Assembly (NCBI RefSeq): GCF_018614415.1
Contig: NZ_JAGGOO010000067.1
Span: forward strand, 1-40,701
DNA: 40,701 bases
Origin: Streptomyces sp. ISL-12
GTDB taxonomy: Bacteria > Actinomycetota > Actinomycetes > Streptomycetales > Streptomycetaceae
Direction: 5' to 3'
In this document: piece after piece, positions 30,301-37,760 of the stretch
Position numbering within the stretch: position 1 is the first letter of the stretch
How the letters are laid out: each line of letters starts with the position of its first letter
Program-made: the position numbers and the translations under genes
Notes under the pieces: model-generated
Databases searched by the model: none
Seen by the model: only the letters and a program-made list of their open reading frames with translations
Told to the model about the DNA's origin: nothing

Positions 30301-31506
30301 TCAGCCGCGGGCCGGCCGGGCGGCCGAGTGGACGCCCGGCTGGTACTTCGGCAGCCGGACCGTGATCTTCATGCCCGCGCCGACGGCCGTCTCGATGGCC
30401 AGGCCGTGGTCGTCGCCGTACACCTGGCGGAGCCGGTCGTCGACGTTGGACAGGCCGATGCCGCCGGACGGGCTGACCTCGCGGGCGAGGATCGCGCGGA
30501 GCAGGGCGGGGTCCATGCCGGCGCCGTCGTCCTCGATGACGACGAGGGCCTCGGCGCCCGCGTCCTGCGCGGTGATCTGGATGCGGCAGGTGCCGGACTT
30601 GCCCTCCAGGCCGTGCTTGACGGCGTTCTCCACCAGGGGCTGGAGGCAGAGGAAGGGCAGCGCGACCGGCAGGACCTCGGGGGCGATCTGCAGGGTGACG
30701 GCGAGGCGGTCCCCGAAGCGGGCGCGGACCAGGGCCAGGTAGTGGTCGATGGCGTGCAGTTCGTCGGCGAGGGTGGTGAAGTCGCCGTGCCGGCGGAACG
30801 AGTAGCGGGTGAAGTCGGCGAACTCCAGCAGCAGCTCCCGGGCGCGTTCGGGGTCGGTGCGGACGAAGGACGCGATCACCGCGAGCGAGTTGAAGATGAA
30901 GTGCGGGGAGATCTGGGCGCGCAGTGCCTTGATCTCGGCCTCGATGAGGCGGGTGCGGGAGCGGTCGAGGTCGGCGAGTTCCAGCTGTACGGAGATCCAG
31001 CGGGCCACCTCGCCGGCCGCCCGGACCAGGACGGCGGACTCGCGGGGCGCGCAGGCCACCAGCGCGCCGTGCACCCGGTCGTCGACGGTGAGCGGGGTGA
31101 CGACGGCCCAGCGCACCGCGCAGTCGGGGGCGGAGCAGGTGAGCGGGAACGCCTCGCCGCGGCCGGTCTCCAGCGGGCCGGCGAGCAGTTCCATGATCTC
31201 GGTGCGGTGGTGGCCGCCGGCGCCGTCCCAGACCAGGACCTCCTCGGTGTCCGTCAGGCACAGCGCGTCGGTGCCGAGCAGGGAGCGCAGTTTGCGGGCG
31301 GACTTGCGGGCGGTCTCCTCGGTGAGGCCCGCCCGGAGCGGGGGCGCGGCGAGGGAGGCGGTGTGCAGGGTCTGGAAGGTGGCGTGCTCGACGGGGGTGC
31401 CCAGTCCGCCGAGGTTCTCGGGGCGGGCGGTGCGCCGGCCCAGCCAGAAGCCGGCCGCCAGCAGCGGGAGGACGGCCACGCACAGTCCCGCCAGGAATCC
31501 GCTCAT
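30301..31506 (-). CDS. LytS/YehU-type sensor histidine kinase
   Basis: This 401-residue kinase has one N-terminal membrane helix (FLAGLCVAVLPLLAAGFWLG, 4-23), a GAF-like sensor region (about 45-170) and a His_kinase domain with LRAQISPHFIFNSLAVIASF (phospho-acceptor His202). The ATPase domain has LPFLCLQPLVENAVKHGL (Asn294) and IEDDGAGMD. This is the LytS/YpdA family that pairs with LytTR regulators. The sensor region contains a CSAPDC pair (Cys124, Cys129). Unlike LytS itself it has no multi-helix transporter-like domain. Its ATG overlaps the stop of the symporter gene by 4 bases, and the cognate regulator is the first gene of the same operon. Confidence 0.93.
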   Translation of the reverse strand: MSGFLAGLCVAVLPLLAAGFWLGRRTARPENLGGLGTPVEHATFQTLHTASLAAPPLRAGLTEETARKSARKLRSLLGTDALCLTDTEEVLVWDGAGGHHRTEIMELLAGPLETGRGEAFPLTCSAPDCAVRWAVVTPLTVDDRVHGALVACAPRESAVLVRAAGEVARWISVQLELADLDRSRTRLIEAEIKALRAQISPHFIFNSLAVIASFVRTDPERARELLLEFADFTRYSFRRHGDFTTLADELHAIDHYLALVRARFGDRLAVTLQIAPEVLPVALPFLCLQPLVENAVKHGLEGKSGTCRIQITAQDAGAEALVVIEDDGAGMDPALLRAILAREVSPSGGIGLSNVDDRLRQVYGDDHGLAIETAVGAGMKITVRLPKYQPGVHSAARPARG

Positions 31507-33239
31507 GCCGCTCTGCCTTCGTGAGGGCGCAGTTCCTCCGTGCGCAGTTCTTCGGGGAGGTGGAACCGGGCCAGGATCGCCGCGGCCTGGGCCGGCACCC
31601 GGCCCGGGGTGGCCAGCGACACCGTGATCATGGTGAGGAAGCCCAGCGGCACCGTCCAGAGCGCGGGCCAGGCCAGCAGGGCGTGCAGCGCGCCGTCGCC
31701 GGGGAAGCCGGCCATCGTGGCGGCCACGGCGAGCAGCGCGGAGCCGCCGCCGACCAGCATCCCGGCCGCGGCGCCCGGCGGGGTCAGCCGCCGCCACCAG
31801 ATGCCGAGGACGAGCAGCGGGCAGAAGGAGGAGGCGGAGACGGCGAAGGCGAGGCCGACCGCGTCGGCGACCGGCAGCCCGCCCACCAGGACGCTCGCCG
31901 CGAGCGGCACGGCCATGGCGAGGGCGGTGCCGAGCCGGAAGTGCCGTACGCCGCGGGTGGGCAGGACGTCCTGGGTGAGGACGCCCGCGACGGCCATGGT
32001 CAGTCCGGAGGCGGTGGAGAGGAACGCGGCGAAGGCGCCGCCCGCGACCAGGGCGCCGAGCAGATCGCCGCCCACTCCCCCGATCATGCGGCCGGGCAGC
32101 AGCAGTACGGCGGCGTCGGCGTCACCGGTGAGGGCGAGTTCGGGGGCGTAGAGGCGGCCGAGGGCGCCGTAGACGGGTGGCAGCAGGTAGAAGGCGCCGA
32201 TCAGGCCGAGGACGGCGACGGTGGTGCGGCGGGCGGCGACGCCGTGCGGGCTGGTGTAGAAGCGGACCACGACGTGCGGCAGGCCCATGGTGCCGAGGAA
32301 CGTGGCGAGGATCAGGCCGTAGGTGGCGTACAGCGGGCGTTCGGTGCGGCTCTCGGCGCGGGACGGGGTCAGGGCGTCGTCGGCGCCGTGGACGGTCGCG
32401 GCGGGGACGGGGGTGTGCGGGGCGAAGGTGAGGCGGGTGCCGGCGTCGACGCGGTGCGGGCCGGTGGGCAGGTGGAGCCGGGTGCCGTCGTGGCGGCGGC
32501 CGTCGACGGTGCCGTCGACCGTGACGGTCAGCGGGGTTCCGAGCTTCAGGGTGAGGGTGTCCTGGACGCGGACGGTGCGCTGCTCGCGGAAGGCGGCGGG
32601 TTCGTCGAAGGCGCGGCTGGGGGCGCCGTCGGCCTGCCAGGCCAGGATCAGGAAGAGGGCGGGGACGAGCAGGGCGGTGAGCTTGAGCCAGTACTGGAAG
32701 GCCTGGACGAAGGTGATGCTGCGCATGCCGCCGGCGGCGACGGTGGCGGTGACGACGACGGCGACGATGACCCCGCCGAGCCAGTCCGGCGCGTCGGTGA
32801 GCACGGTCAGCGTCAGCCCGGCGCCCTGGAGCTGGGGCAGCAGGTAGAGCCAGCCGACGCCGACGACGAAGGCGCCCGCGAGGCGCCGCACCGCCTGCGA
32901 GGCGAGCCGGGCCTCGGCGAAGTCGGGGAGGGTGTAGGCGCCGGAGCGGCGCAGCGGGGCGGCGACGAAGAGGAGCAGCACCAGATAGCCGGCGGTGTAG
33001 CCGACCGGGTACCAGAGCATGTCGGGGCCCTGGACCAGGAGCAGCCCCGCGATGCCGAGGAAGGACGCGGCGGAGAGGTACTCGCCGCTGATGGCGGCGG
33101 CGTTGAGGCGGGGGCCGACGGTGCGGGAGGCGACGTAGAAGTCGGAGGTGGTGCGGGAGATGCGCAGGCCGAAGGCGCCGACCAGGACGGTGGCGACGAC
33201 GACGAGGGCGACGGCGGGGACGGCGTAGCTCGACTGCAC
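31503..33239 (-). CDS. Sodium:solute symporter, cation/acetate (ActP/MctC) type
   Basis: This 578-residue transporter of the SSS family has about 13 membrane helices. DFYVASRTVGPRLNAAAISGEYLSAASFLGIAGL in the first part is the signature of ActP/MctC monocarboxylate (acetate, propionate, pyruvate) symporters. Residues about 202-302 form a hydrophilic segment rich in Thr/Val (TVRVQDTLTLKLGTPLTVTV, HDGTRLHLPTGPHRVDAG) inserted between helices; it is not part of the minimal SSS core. The GTG at 33239 lies 5 bases after the DUF485 gene. Its stop overlaps the kinase gene. The context with a LytS/LytTR pair indicates carboxylate-responsive uptake. The exact substrate is inferred. Confidence 0.9.
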   Translation of the reverse strand: MQSSYAVPAVALVVVATVLVGAFGLRISRTTSDFYVASRTVGPRLNAAAISGEYLSAASFLGIAGLLLVQGPDMLWYPVGYTAGYLVLLLFVAAPLRRSGAYTLPDFAEARLASQAVRRLAGAFVVGVGWLYLLPQLQGAGLTLTVLTDAPDWLGGVIVAVVVTATVAAGGMRSITFVQAFQYWLKLTALLVPALFLILAWQADGAPSRAFDEPAAFREQRTVRVQDTLTLKLGTPLTVTVDGTVDGRRHDGTRLHLPTGPHRVDAGTRLTFAPHTPVPAATVHGADDALTPSRAESRTERPLYATYGLILATFLGTMGLPHVVVRFYTSPHGVAARRTTVAVLGLIGAFYLLPPVYGALGRLYAPELALTGDADAAVLLLPGRMIGGVGGDLLGALVAGGAFAAFLSTASGLTMAVAGVLTQDVLPTRGVRHFRLGTALAMAVPLAASVLVGGLPVADAVGLAFAVSASSFCPLLVLGIWWRRLTPPGAAAGMLVGGGSALLAVAATMAGFPGDGALHALLAWPALWTVPLGFLTMITVSLATPGRVPAQAAAILARFHLPEELRTEELRPHEGRAA

Positions 33240-33244
33240 GGTGG

Positions 33245-33607
33245 CTAGCGGTCCTCGACCAGGCGGACCAGGTCGCGCTCGTTGCGTTCGGCGCGGCGCA
33301 CGTACCAGCGGGCGAGCAGGACCAGCGGGGCGTACAGGGCGAAGCCGAGGACGGCCCACTCCAGGCGGCGGGCGTCGGGCATCGCGGCGAACAGCAGCGG
33401 GAGCGGGCCGATGAGCAGGACGAGGACGGCGAAGACGGTGAGGGCGGCGCGCAGTTGGGTGCGCATCAGGGAGCGGACGTAGGTGTGGCCGAGGGTGGTC
33501 TGCTCGTCGATCTCGGTGCGCGGGCGGTAGTAGGCGGAGGTCCGGCGGCGGGTGCGGCGGGGCGGGCCGGTGACGGTGACGCGGCGCTCGGCGGGGTCCT
33601 GGGGCAC
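33245..33607 (-). CDS. DUF485-type small membrane protein
   Basis: This 120-residue protein has a basic N-terminus (RRTRRRTSAYYRPRTEIDEQTTLGHTYVRSLMRTQLR) followed by two membrane helices (AALTVFAVLVLLIGPLPLLFAAM and LEWAVLGFALYAPLVLLARWYV). DUF485 proteins (YjcH-like) regularly accompany acetate permeases such as ActP, and this one lies immediately before the symporter gene, 5 bases apart. The start is GTG 33607; an AAGGACC site precedes it and overlaps the end of the response regulator gene, 3 bases upstream. It is likely a partner or assembly factor of the symporter. Confidence 0.87.
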   Translation of the reverse strand: MPQDPAERRVTVTGPPRRTRRRTSAYYRPRTEIDEQTTLGHTYVRSLMRTQLRAALTVFAVLVLLIGPLPLLFAAMPDARRLEWAVLGFALYAPLVLLARWYVRRAERNERDLVRLVEDR

Positions 33608-33610
33608 GGT

Positions 33611-34360
33611 TCAGGTCCTTCTCATCAGCAGGTCGCGCAGTTCCCGGGCGTGGCGGCGGCTGACCTGGAGTTCCTCGCCGCCGACCAGGACGCTGACCGT
33701 GCCGGCGTCCAGGCGCAGTTCCCCGATGTGGCGCAGGGCGACCAGGTGGCGGCGGTGGATGCGGACGAAGCCGCGGGAGCGCCAGCGCTCCTCCAGGGTG
33801 GACAGCGGGATGCGGACCAGGTGGCTGCCCTGGGCGGTGTGCAGCCGGGCGTAGTCGCCGCGGGCCTCGACGTGGGTGATGTCGTCGACGGCGACGAAGC
33901 GGGTGACGCCGCCGAGTTCCACGGTGATGTGGCCGGGGTCGGGTTCGTGGACGGGGATGCGCGGCAGGGCGCCCCGCAGGTCGGCGGCGCGGCGGACGGC
34001 CTCGGCCAGGCGCTCCCGGCGGACGGGTTTGAGGACGTAGTCGACGGCCTTGAGGTCGAACGCCTGTACGGCGAAGTCCTCGTGGGCGGTGACGAACACG
34101 ATCAGCGGCGGCCGGGCGAAGCCGGTGAGCAGCCGGGCCAGGTCCAGGCCGTCCAGGCCGGGCATCTGGATGTCCAGGAAGACCACGTCCAGGGCGTCCG
34201 GTCCGTCGGGGCCCGACTCCAGGGCGCGGTTGACGCGGCGCAGCGCCTCGGTGGCGTCGCCGGCGCCCTCGACGGTCGCGATCCGCGGGTCGGCACCGAG
34301 CAGGTACACCAGCTCTTCCAGCGAGGGGCGTTCGTCGTCGACGGCCAGGGCGCGCAGCAT
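33611..34360 (-). CDS. LytTR-type response regulator
   Basis: This 249-residue regulator has an N-terminal receiver domain (AVDDERPSLEELVYLL; phospho-acceptor Asp in VVFLDIQMPGLDGLDLAR; FVTAHEDFAVQAFDLKAVDYVLKP) and a C-terminal LytTR DNA-binding domain (about 145-245, with VDDITHVEARGDYARLHTAQG and FVRIHRRHLVALRHIGEL). It is the first gene of the regulator-DUF485-symporter-kinase operon. No Shine-Dalgarno is visible before the ATG. On the minus strand TAGACT ends 8 bases upstream, so the mRNA may be leaderless or nearly so. It probably controls this same operon. Confidence 0.93.
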   Translation of the reverse strand: MLRALAVDDERPSLEELVYLLGADPRIATVEGAGDATEALRRVNRALESGPDGPDALDVVFLDIQMPGLDGLDLARLLTGFARPPLIVFVTAHEDFAVQAFDLKAVDYVLKPVRRERLAEAVRRAADLRGALPRIPVHEPDPGHITVELGGVTRFVAVDDITHVEARGDYARLHTAQGSHLVRIPLSTLEERWRSRGFVRIHRRHLVALRHIGELRLDAGTVSVLVGGEELQVSRRHARELRDLLMRRT

Positions 34361-34402
34361 GGACGTGGAGTCTAGGGGCGATCCGGACCTGTGAACACGG
34401 GC

Positions 34403-34431
34403 CCGACGTGGACGTATGTGATGGATACAGT
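34403..34431 (+). promoter_or_regulatory. Promoter of the Lrp/AsnC gene (leaderless)
   Basis: CCGACG (34403-34408) and TACAGT (34426-34431) are 17 bases apart. The ATG at 34438 begins 6 bases after the -10, where transcription should start, and no ribosome binding site exists in between, so a leaderless mRNA is likely. Confidence 0.55.
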
Positions 34432-34437
34432 GCCCGC

Positions 34438-34953
34438 ATGAACAGCAGGCCGGGCTCCTTCGACGAGCTGGACCGGAAGATCGTGACCGCGTTGATGGCC
34501 AACGCCCGGACGTCCTTCGCCGAGATCGGCGCCGGGATCGGGCTGTCGGCGACGGCGGTCAAGCGCCGGGTCGACCGGCTGCGGGAGACCGGGGTGATCA
34601 CCGGGTTCACGGCGACCGTGCGGCCGTCCGCGCTGGGCTGGCGGACGGAGGCGTACGTGGAGGTGTACTGCGAGGGGGCGGCGCCGCCGCGGCGGCTGGC
34701 GGAGGTGGTGCGCAACCATCCGGAGATCACGGCGGCGATGACCGTGACCGGCGGCGCGGACGCGCTGCTGCACGTACGGGCGCGGGACGTGGAGCACTTC
34801 GAGGAGGTGCTGGAGCGGATCCGGGTGGAGCCGTTCATCCGGAAGACGATCAGTGTGATGGTGCTGTCGCATCTGATCCCGGACAGCCCGGAGGCCGGGG
34901 CCAGCCATCCTGTCCCTGACGAGGCCCCTGTGCGCGCAGCGGACCTGCGCTGA
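34438..34953 (+). CDS. Lrp/AsnC-family transcriptional regulator
   Basis: This 171-residue protein has an N-terminal helix-turn-helix (FDELDRKIVTALMANARTSFAEIGAGIGLSATAVKRRVDRLRETGVITGF, about 7-57) and a C-terminal ligand-binding RAM domain (about 70-155). The start at 34438 is preferred over ATG 34408 because the latter lies within the promoter and would add an unrelated tail; the start coincides with the predicted first transcribed base. It lies 126 bases upstream of the arginine/ornithine genes in the same direction, so it probably regulates them in response to arginine or ornithine. I recall the same order (asnC, DDAH-like, rocD) in mycobacteria. Confidence 0.9.
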   Translation: MNSRPGSFDELDRKIVTALMANARTSFAEIGAGIGLSATAVKRRVDRLRETGVITGFTATVRPSALGWRTEAYVEVYCEGAAPPRRLAEVVRNHPEITAAMTVTGGADALLHVRARDVEHFEEVLERIRVEPFIRKTISVMVLSHLIPDSPEAGASHPVPDEAPVRAADLR

Positions 34954-35079
34954 ACGGCTGAACTGCGCATGATTGCTGCGCGCACACGCAGCTTTCGTCG
35001 CTTGTCGCGCGTCTCCGCCTTTTCTTACCGTGGTGACACACCCCGTCACCCCCTGTGAGCGAAGCGGAGGGATCCCGCT

Positions 35080-35889
35080 GTGCCCGACTCCCGTGTGCCG
35101 CACAGGCGGCGCTTCCTGGTCTGCGAGCCCCGGCACTTCGCCGTGCGGTACGCGATCAATCCGTGGATGAGCCCCGACCGGTCGGTGGACGTCATCCGCG
35201 CCCTCGACCAGTGGCAGGCCCTGGTCGACGCCTACCGCGCCCACGGCCACACCGTCGAGCGTGTCGCACCGCTGCCCGGCCTGCCCGACATGGTGTTCGC
35301 CGCCAACGCCGCGGTCGTCGTCGGGGGCCGCGTCCTCGGCTCCCGCTTCCTCGCGCCCGAGCGGCGCGCCGAGTCACTGCCGTACGAGGCGTGGTTCAAG
35401 GAGCGGGGGTACGAGGTGCAGCATCCGGGGTCGGTGTGCGAGGGCGAGGGCGACCTGGCGCCGGCCGGGCGGTGGATCCTGGCCGGCACGGGATTCCGTA
35501 CGGCGCCGGAGGCGCACCGGGAGGCGCAGGAGTTCTTCGGCGTGCCGGTGATCTCGCTGACACTGGTGGATCCGTACTTCTACCACTTGGACACGGCGCT
35601 GTTCGTGCTCGACAACGACAATGTGGCTTACTACCCCGAGGCGTTCAGTCCGGGCAGCCGTGAGGTACTCGCCCGGCTGTATCCGGACGCGGTGCTCGCG
35701 ACCCGCGCGGACGCGCTGGCGTTCGGCCTCAACTCCGTCTGTGACGGGCGTCATGTGTTCATCTCACCGGGGGCGACGGCCCTCGCCGGCCGGCTCGCCG
35801 AGCGCGGCTATGTCCCTGTCCCCGTCGACCTGTCCGAGTTCCACAAGGCGGGCGGCGGCATCAAGTGCTGCACTCAGGAGATCCGCTGA
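35080..35889 (+). CDS. ddaH: DDAH/arginine-dihydrolase-type amidinotransferase-fold hydrolase
   Basis: This 269-residue protein of the guanidino-modifying superfamily shows MVFAANAAVV (the substrate-binding Asp/Asn region), CEGEGDL, the catalytic His169 (DPYFYHLDTALFVL) and the catalytic Cys near the C-terminus (GGGIKCCTQEI, Cys263/264). Annotated relatives are N(omega),N(omega)-dimethylarginine dimethylaminohydrolases, which make citrulline. Its stop overlaps the ornithine aminotransferase start (TGATG), which suggests that its product may be ornithine, as for arginine dihydrolases, or a compound leading to it. The GTG start follows GGAGGG (35066-35071) by 8 bases. The substrate is unresolved between methylarginine, arginine and citrulline. 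Confidence 0.85.
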   Translation: MPDSRVPHRRRFLVCEPRHFAVRYAINPWMSPDRSVDVIRALDQWQALVDAYRAHGHTVERVAPLPGLPDMVFAANAAVVVGGRVLGSRFLAPERRAESLPYEAWFKERGYEVQHPGSVCEGEGDLAPAGRWILAGTGFRTAPEAHREAQEFFGVPVISLTLVDPYFYHLDTALFVLDNDNVAYYPEAFSPGSREVLARLYPDAVLATRADALAFGLNSVCDGRHVFISPGATALAGRLAERGYVPVPVDLSEFHKAGGGIKCCTQEIR

Positions 35890-37109
35890 TGACCACGACC
35901 GCGCACACCCGGACGTCCGCCGAGCTGATCCGCGCGGAGGAGCCGGTCCTCGCGCACAACTACCACCCGCTGCCCGTGGTCGTCGCCCGCGCGGAGGGCG
36001 TCTGGATGGAGGACGTGGAGGGCCGCCGCTACCTGGACCTGCTGGCCGGTTACTCGGCGCTCAACTTCGGCCACCGCCACCCGGCGCTGGTCGAGGCGGC
36101 CCACCGTCAACTGGACCGGCTGACGCTGACCTCGCGCGCCTTCCACAACGACCGTCTCGCCCTGTTCGCCGAGCGCCTCGCCGCGCTGACCGGCATGGAC
36201 ATGATGCTGCCGATGAACACCGGCGCGGAGGCGGTGGAGAGCGGCATCAAGGTGGCCCGCAAGTGGGCGTACGACGTGAAGGGCGTCCCGGACGGCGAGG
36301 CGACGATCGTGGTGGCGGCGGACAACTTCCACGGCCGTACGACGACGATCGTGAGCTTCTCCACGGACGAGACGGCCCGCGCGGGCTTCGGACCGTTCAC
36401 GCCCGGGTTCCGCGTCGTGCCGTACAACGACCTGGCGGCACTGGAGGCGGCGGTCGACGGGACGACGGCGGCGGTGCTGATCGAGCCGATCCAGGGCGAG
36501 GCGGGGGTGCTGATCCCGGACGACGGTTATCTGGCCGGGGTGCGGGAGGTGACCCGGCGGGCGGGCTGTCTGTTCATGGCGGACGAGATCCAGTCGGGGC
36601 TGGGCCGCACCGGGCACACCCTGGCCGTGGAGCACGAGGCGGTCGTCCCCGACCTGGTGCTGCTCGGCAAGGCGCTGGGCGGCGGCATCGTGCCGGTGTC
36701 GGCGGTGGCGGGCCGGCGGGAGGTGCTCGGGGTGCTGCGTCCGGGCGAGCACGGCTCCACGTTCGGCGGCAATCCGCTGGCCGCGGCGGTCGGTGCGGCG
36801 GTGGTGGAACTGCTGGAGACGGGCGAGTACCAGCGGCGGGCGGCCGAGCTGGGCGTGCTGCTGCGGGAGGGGCTGGCGGCGCTGGTCGGGCGGGGTGTCG
36901 TGGGTTTCCGGGCGCGCGGGCTGTGGGCGGGCGTCGACGTCGACCCGGCGCTGGGCACCGGCCGCGAGGTCAGCGAGCGCCTGATGCGGGAGGGCGTCCT
37001 GGTCAAGGACACCCACGGCTCCACGATCCGGCTGGCACCGCCGCTGACGATCACGGCGGAGGAGCTCCAGGGGGCGCTGGGGGCGCTGGAGAAGGTGCTG
37101 ACGCTCTGA
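35889..37109 (+). CDS. rocD: Ornithine--oxo-acid aminotransferase
   Basis: This 406-residue class III aminotransferase moves the delta-amino group of ornithine to 2-oxoglutarate, giving glutamate semialdehyde for proline or glutamate. Motifs include NTGAEAVESGIKVARKW (PLP phosphate binding), NFHGRTTTIVSFSTD, IEPIQGEAGVLIP, FMADEIQSGLGRTG (cofactor Asp) and the PLP lysine in VLLGKALGGGIVPVSAV, followed by HGSTFGGNPLAAAVG. All match RocD. The ATG overlaps the upstream stop by one base (TGATG), and there is no independent ribosome binding site, so translation depends on the upstream gene. Confidence 0.95.
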   Translation: MTTTAHTRTSAELIRAEEPVLAHNYHPLPVVVARAEGVWMEDVEGRRYLDLLAGYSALNFGHRHPALVEAAHRQLDRLTLTSRAFHNDRLALFAERLAALTGMDMMLPMNTGAEAVESGIKVARKWAYDVKGVPDGEATIVVAADNFHGRTTTIVSFSTDETARAGFGPFTPGFRVVPYNDLAALEAAVDGTTAAVLIEPIQGEAGVLIPDDGYLAGVREVTRRAGCLFMADEIQSGLGRTGHTLAVEHEAVVPDLVLLGKALGGGIVPVSAVAGRREVLGVLRPGEHGSTFGGNPLAAAVGAAVVELLETGEYQRRAAELGVLLREGLAALVGRGVVGFRARGLWAGVDVDPALGTGREVSERLMREGVLVKDTHGSTIRLAPPLTITAEELQGALGALEKVLTL

Positions 37110-37151
37110 AACGGGGGGCGCCGGGGTGACCGGGGGCTGGGTGTGCCGTTG

Positions 37152-37183
37152 GCGGTCGGCCGAGGTGCCGTGCCCCCGACCGC
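37152..37183. terminator. Hairpin between convergent rocD and rpiB-like genes
   Basis: GCGGTCGG (37152-37159) and CCGACCGC (37176-37183) are perfect arms around a 16-base loop, placed between two converging stop codons (37109 and 37189). It is a reasonable bidirectional terminator but the loop is long. Confidence 0.4.
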
Positions 37184-37188
37184 AGGTG

Positions 37189-37644
37189 TCACGGGGCGGG
37201 GTGGGCGGCGTCGAGCCGGGTCACGTGGGTCACGCTCTCCCGGTCCTCGGCGTCCGTGCTGGGCTCGCCCGCGAACCAGGCGTCGAGGATCTCCGTCAGC
37301 AGCGGGCCGGAGGTCAGCCGCAGACTGAGGGCGAGGACGTTGGCGTCGTTCCAGCGGCGGGCGCCGTCCGCCGTGTACGCGTCCGCGCACAGGGCCGCGC
37401 GGACGCCCGGCACCTTGTTCGCGGCGATCGACGCGCCGGTGCCGGTCCAGCAGCACACCACCGCCTGGTCGGCACGCCCGGCGGCGACCTCACGGGCCGC
37501 CCGCTCCGAGCACACCGCCCACCCGGGGTCGTCCCCGGGGCGCAGCGCGCCGTGGGTCAGCACCTCGTGGCCCCGGCCGCGCAGTTCCTCCACCAGGAGG
37601 CGGGCGACGGGTTCGTCCATGTCCGAGGAGACGGCGATCCGCAT
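37189..37644 (-). CDS. RpiB/LacAB-family sugar-phosphate isomerase-like protein
   Basis: The 151-residue protein has the family core CWTGTGASIAANKVPGVRAALCADAYTADGARRWNDANVLAL, where Cys65 corresponds to the catalytic Cys of E. coli-type RpiB. The N-terminal motif is SSDMDEPV where RpiB has SDHxG, and the family's HND is WND (Trp98), so both usual histidines are missing. It may use a different sugar phosphate or be inactive as a pentose isomerase. The ATG at 37644 is preferred because homologues start MRIAVSSD; GCGGAG lies just upstream. It converges on rocD and diverges from the MFS transporter gene. No sugar pathway is adjacent. Confidence 0.82.
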   Translation of the reverse strand: MRIAVSSDMDEPVARLLVEELRGRGHEVLTHGALRPGDDPGWAVCSERAAREVAAGRADQAVVCCWTGTGASIAANKVPGVRAALCADAYTADGARRWNDANVLALSLRLTSGPLLTEILDAWFAGEPSTDAEDRESVTHVTRLDAAHPAP

Positions 37645-37760
37645 GCTCCGCAGCCTACTCGGTGATCGACGCGACACCGATCCGTACGAGTGAAATCTGC
37701 ATTTTGTGGCAGGTGCAGCTGGAAAGCATATGAACGAGCATAAGTTCCGTTTGGAGCGCT

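Noticed and set aside
31503..34985. 1160-codon open frame on the minus strand
   Set aside because: The symporter starts at GTG 33239. The extension runs through the DUF485 and LytTR genes in another frame and past a divergent promoter.
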